DNA of 64,000 nt from Bradysia coprophila (lineage: Eukaryota; Arthropoda; Insecta; Diptera; Sciaridae): positions 1,116,390 to 1,180,389 of the forward strand of contig NW_023503409.1 in assembly GCF_014529535.1 (NCBI RefSeq). The letters run 5' to 3'. Each line of letters begins with the position of its first letter. The first letter of the stretch is position 1. Below are positions 62,908-64,000 of the stretch, piece after piece. A model generated the notes under the pieces. It did not search any database, was not told the DNA's origin, and was given only the letters and a program-made list of their open reading frames with translations. Position numbers and translations under genes: made by a program.

Positions 62908-63895
62908 ACATTCAAGACGAGATGGGAATCATTGGATTTTGATATGATAAGACGCATAGAGAATTAGTTCACCATAGGCATAAATGTGAGTAGCGTTCGT
63001 TTATCTTTTCACTTTTTGTTCTTTGTTTCTTTACCTTCTATCCTACTCTATCAAACTTTCCCATTTCTTTAATTTCAGTTTTTCTATTCTTCCTTCCTAT
63101 GTCACTATGAACAAAAATTCAAGAGATTTTTGTCGCCGTTTTGATCTCTATTGTTTATGTATGTGTGGAAAAAGTATGTTTCACATAATTGAAAAAAGTT
63201 TTTGTGTTTTGTGTGATTTCAAATAAGAAAAATTTTATTAAATAAAGACTTAAAAATGTGTAGCTTGAAAACTAATTCGTTCACAACGATTAAATTGATG
63301 ATAGGAGACGATTTAAGACAAGATCTGTCCCCTATATATCAATTTTACACATTTGTTAAATCATTCCATGCATTTCATACCGCGGACATTTTGAAATGAA
63401 TTTCCCTACAAATTTCCCCGCCCCCTGCACACAAAGAGTCTTATGTTGAATGTATATGACGAAGAGAGTCGGTTTATCACAGTTTCTGTTTTGCTGGTAT
63501 AAACGCAGCTTAAAAAAGTTCGTTACTCCTATTCGATTTGTGTATCTTGAATATACGAGATATACGCGCCACCACCACCACGATACATTAATTTTGGCCC
63601 GCTACGAGCCGCAACACGAGCTTGTTTTGAAAGGACTCCAAAAATTTTACAATGAACTCGGCCGACACAGTTTTCTGCTCAAACGATTTCCTCCAATTTA
63701 TGTGTGTTCCGAAGAACATTCGTTCAGTCACTCTGCCGAATTCCAGATCTGCTTCTTCGATTGTACTAAGTATAGCATTCGGTGTTGTGTGGTTTAAGTC
63801 ATTGGTTATCTAAAAGCACATGCAGAGTTCAGTTCGAACGTTTACAATACTTCAGCACATATGTACATGTAACAACATACTTGCCGAGCCCTTAC
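62908..63895. other. Spacer, no gene recognised
   Basis: An open frame at 63450-63797 has a CACCACCACCACGA run encoding four histidines and no recognisable domain; I do not support it as a gene. Otherwise AT-rich with nothing notable. Confidence 0.5.
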
Positions 63896-64000
63896 GTGCG
63901 CATATTCGTGTATAGCACAAGTCACAATATCGATGAGTAGAAGATTTGATTTTACTGTATCGGGAAGTTTATAACCATTAATGAGTGTTCGCACCACATT
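63896..64000 (-). CDS. Probable partial exon of an unidentified gene running off the right edge
   Basis: The minus-strand frame from the window edge is open for 35 codons (NVVRTLINGYKLPDTVKSNL, then LLIDIVTCAIHEYAH). It stops at a good donor, CAC followed by GTAAGG, at 63895. Composition and the splice site make it coding-like. I do not recognise the protein; the rest lies outside the window. Confidence 0.4.

Noticed and set aside
63450-63797. 115-residue open frame near the right edge
   Set aside because: No recognisable domain, and the His run comes from a CACCACCACC simple repeat.

Overview
This looks like nuclear DNA of an insect, most likely a dipteran. The genes are intron-rich, with short GT-AG introns and branched exon phases. 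The proteins read as insect orthologues (Wnt5, RhoBTB, a CYP2-clan P450, TIL-domain peptides). The spacers are very AT-rich and packed with small inverted-repeat transposons. A fungus-gnat-like lower dipteran is my guess; the sequence does not prove it. Every exon chain below was assembled by eye from splice signals plus phase matching, and each chain given as complete sums to an intact reading frame.

Layout, left to right. (1) 1786-13483 (+): the 3' two-thirds of Wnt5, seven exons, long introns with MITEs; the first exons lie left of the window. (2) 14381-14963: two inverted-repeat elements. (3) 15316-17308 (-): a secreted two-domain trypsin-inhibitor-like (TIL) gene and, 1.1 kb away, a decayed partial duplicate. 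(4) 20229-21532 (-) and 22414-23586 (+): a divergent pair, a crotonase-fold enoyl-CoA hydratase ending in the peroxisomal signal SKL, and a dihydrodiol-dehydrogenase-like oxidoreductase. (5) 25837-28401 (+) and 28775-31510 (-): a convergent pair, a long class-V aminotransferase (cysteine-desulfurase-like) and a secreted serine carboxypeptidase whose first intron carries a 990 bp MITE. (6) 36666-40758 (-): RhoBTB, 12 exons, 745 residues. (7) 40759-47309: an apparently gene-free AT-rich spacer.

(8) 47310-63000 is a transposon-rich accessory zone. It holds a nearly intact reverse-transcriptase/endonuclease ORF broken by one in-frame TGA; a 5'-truncated relative; a Mutator-like transposase fragment with a splice acceptor and poly(A) signal; foldback elements with unrelated palindromic cores; two copies of a 1.3-1.4 kb element with internal 145 bp repeats and an 8-bp microsatellite in opposite orientations; and a jockey-like RT fragment. 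Embedded between the opposed copies is one intact gene, a nine-exon cytochrome P450 (57185-59564). (9) The right edge probably holds a partial exon of a minus-strand gene.

The genes do not form one pathway. Wnt5 and RhoBTB are conserved developmental and signalling genes. The rest are metabolic, detoxification or secreted-digestive/defence genes. The most unusual structure is the mobile DNA of region 8, especially the foldback family with exchangeable perfect-palindrome cores.
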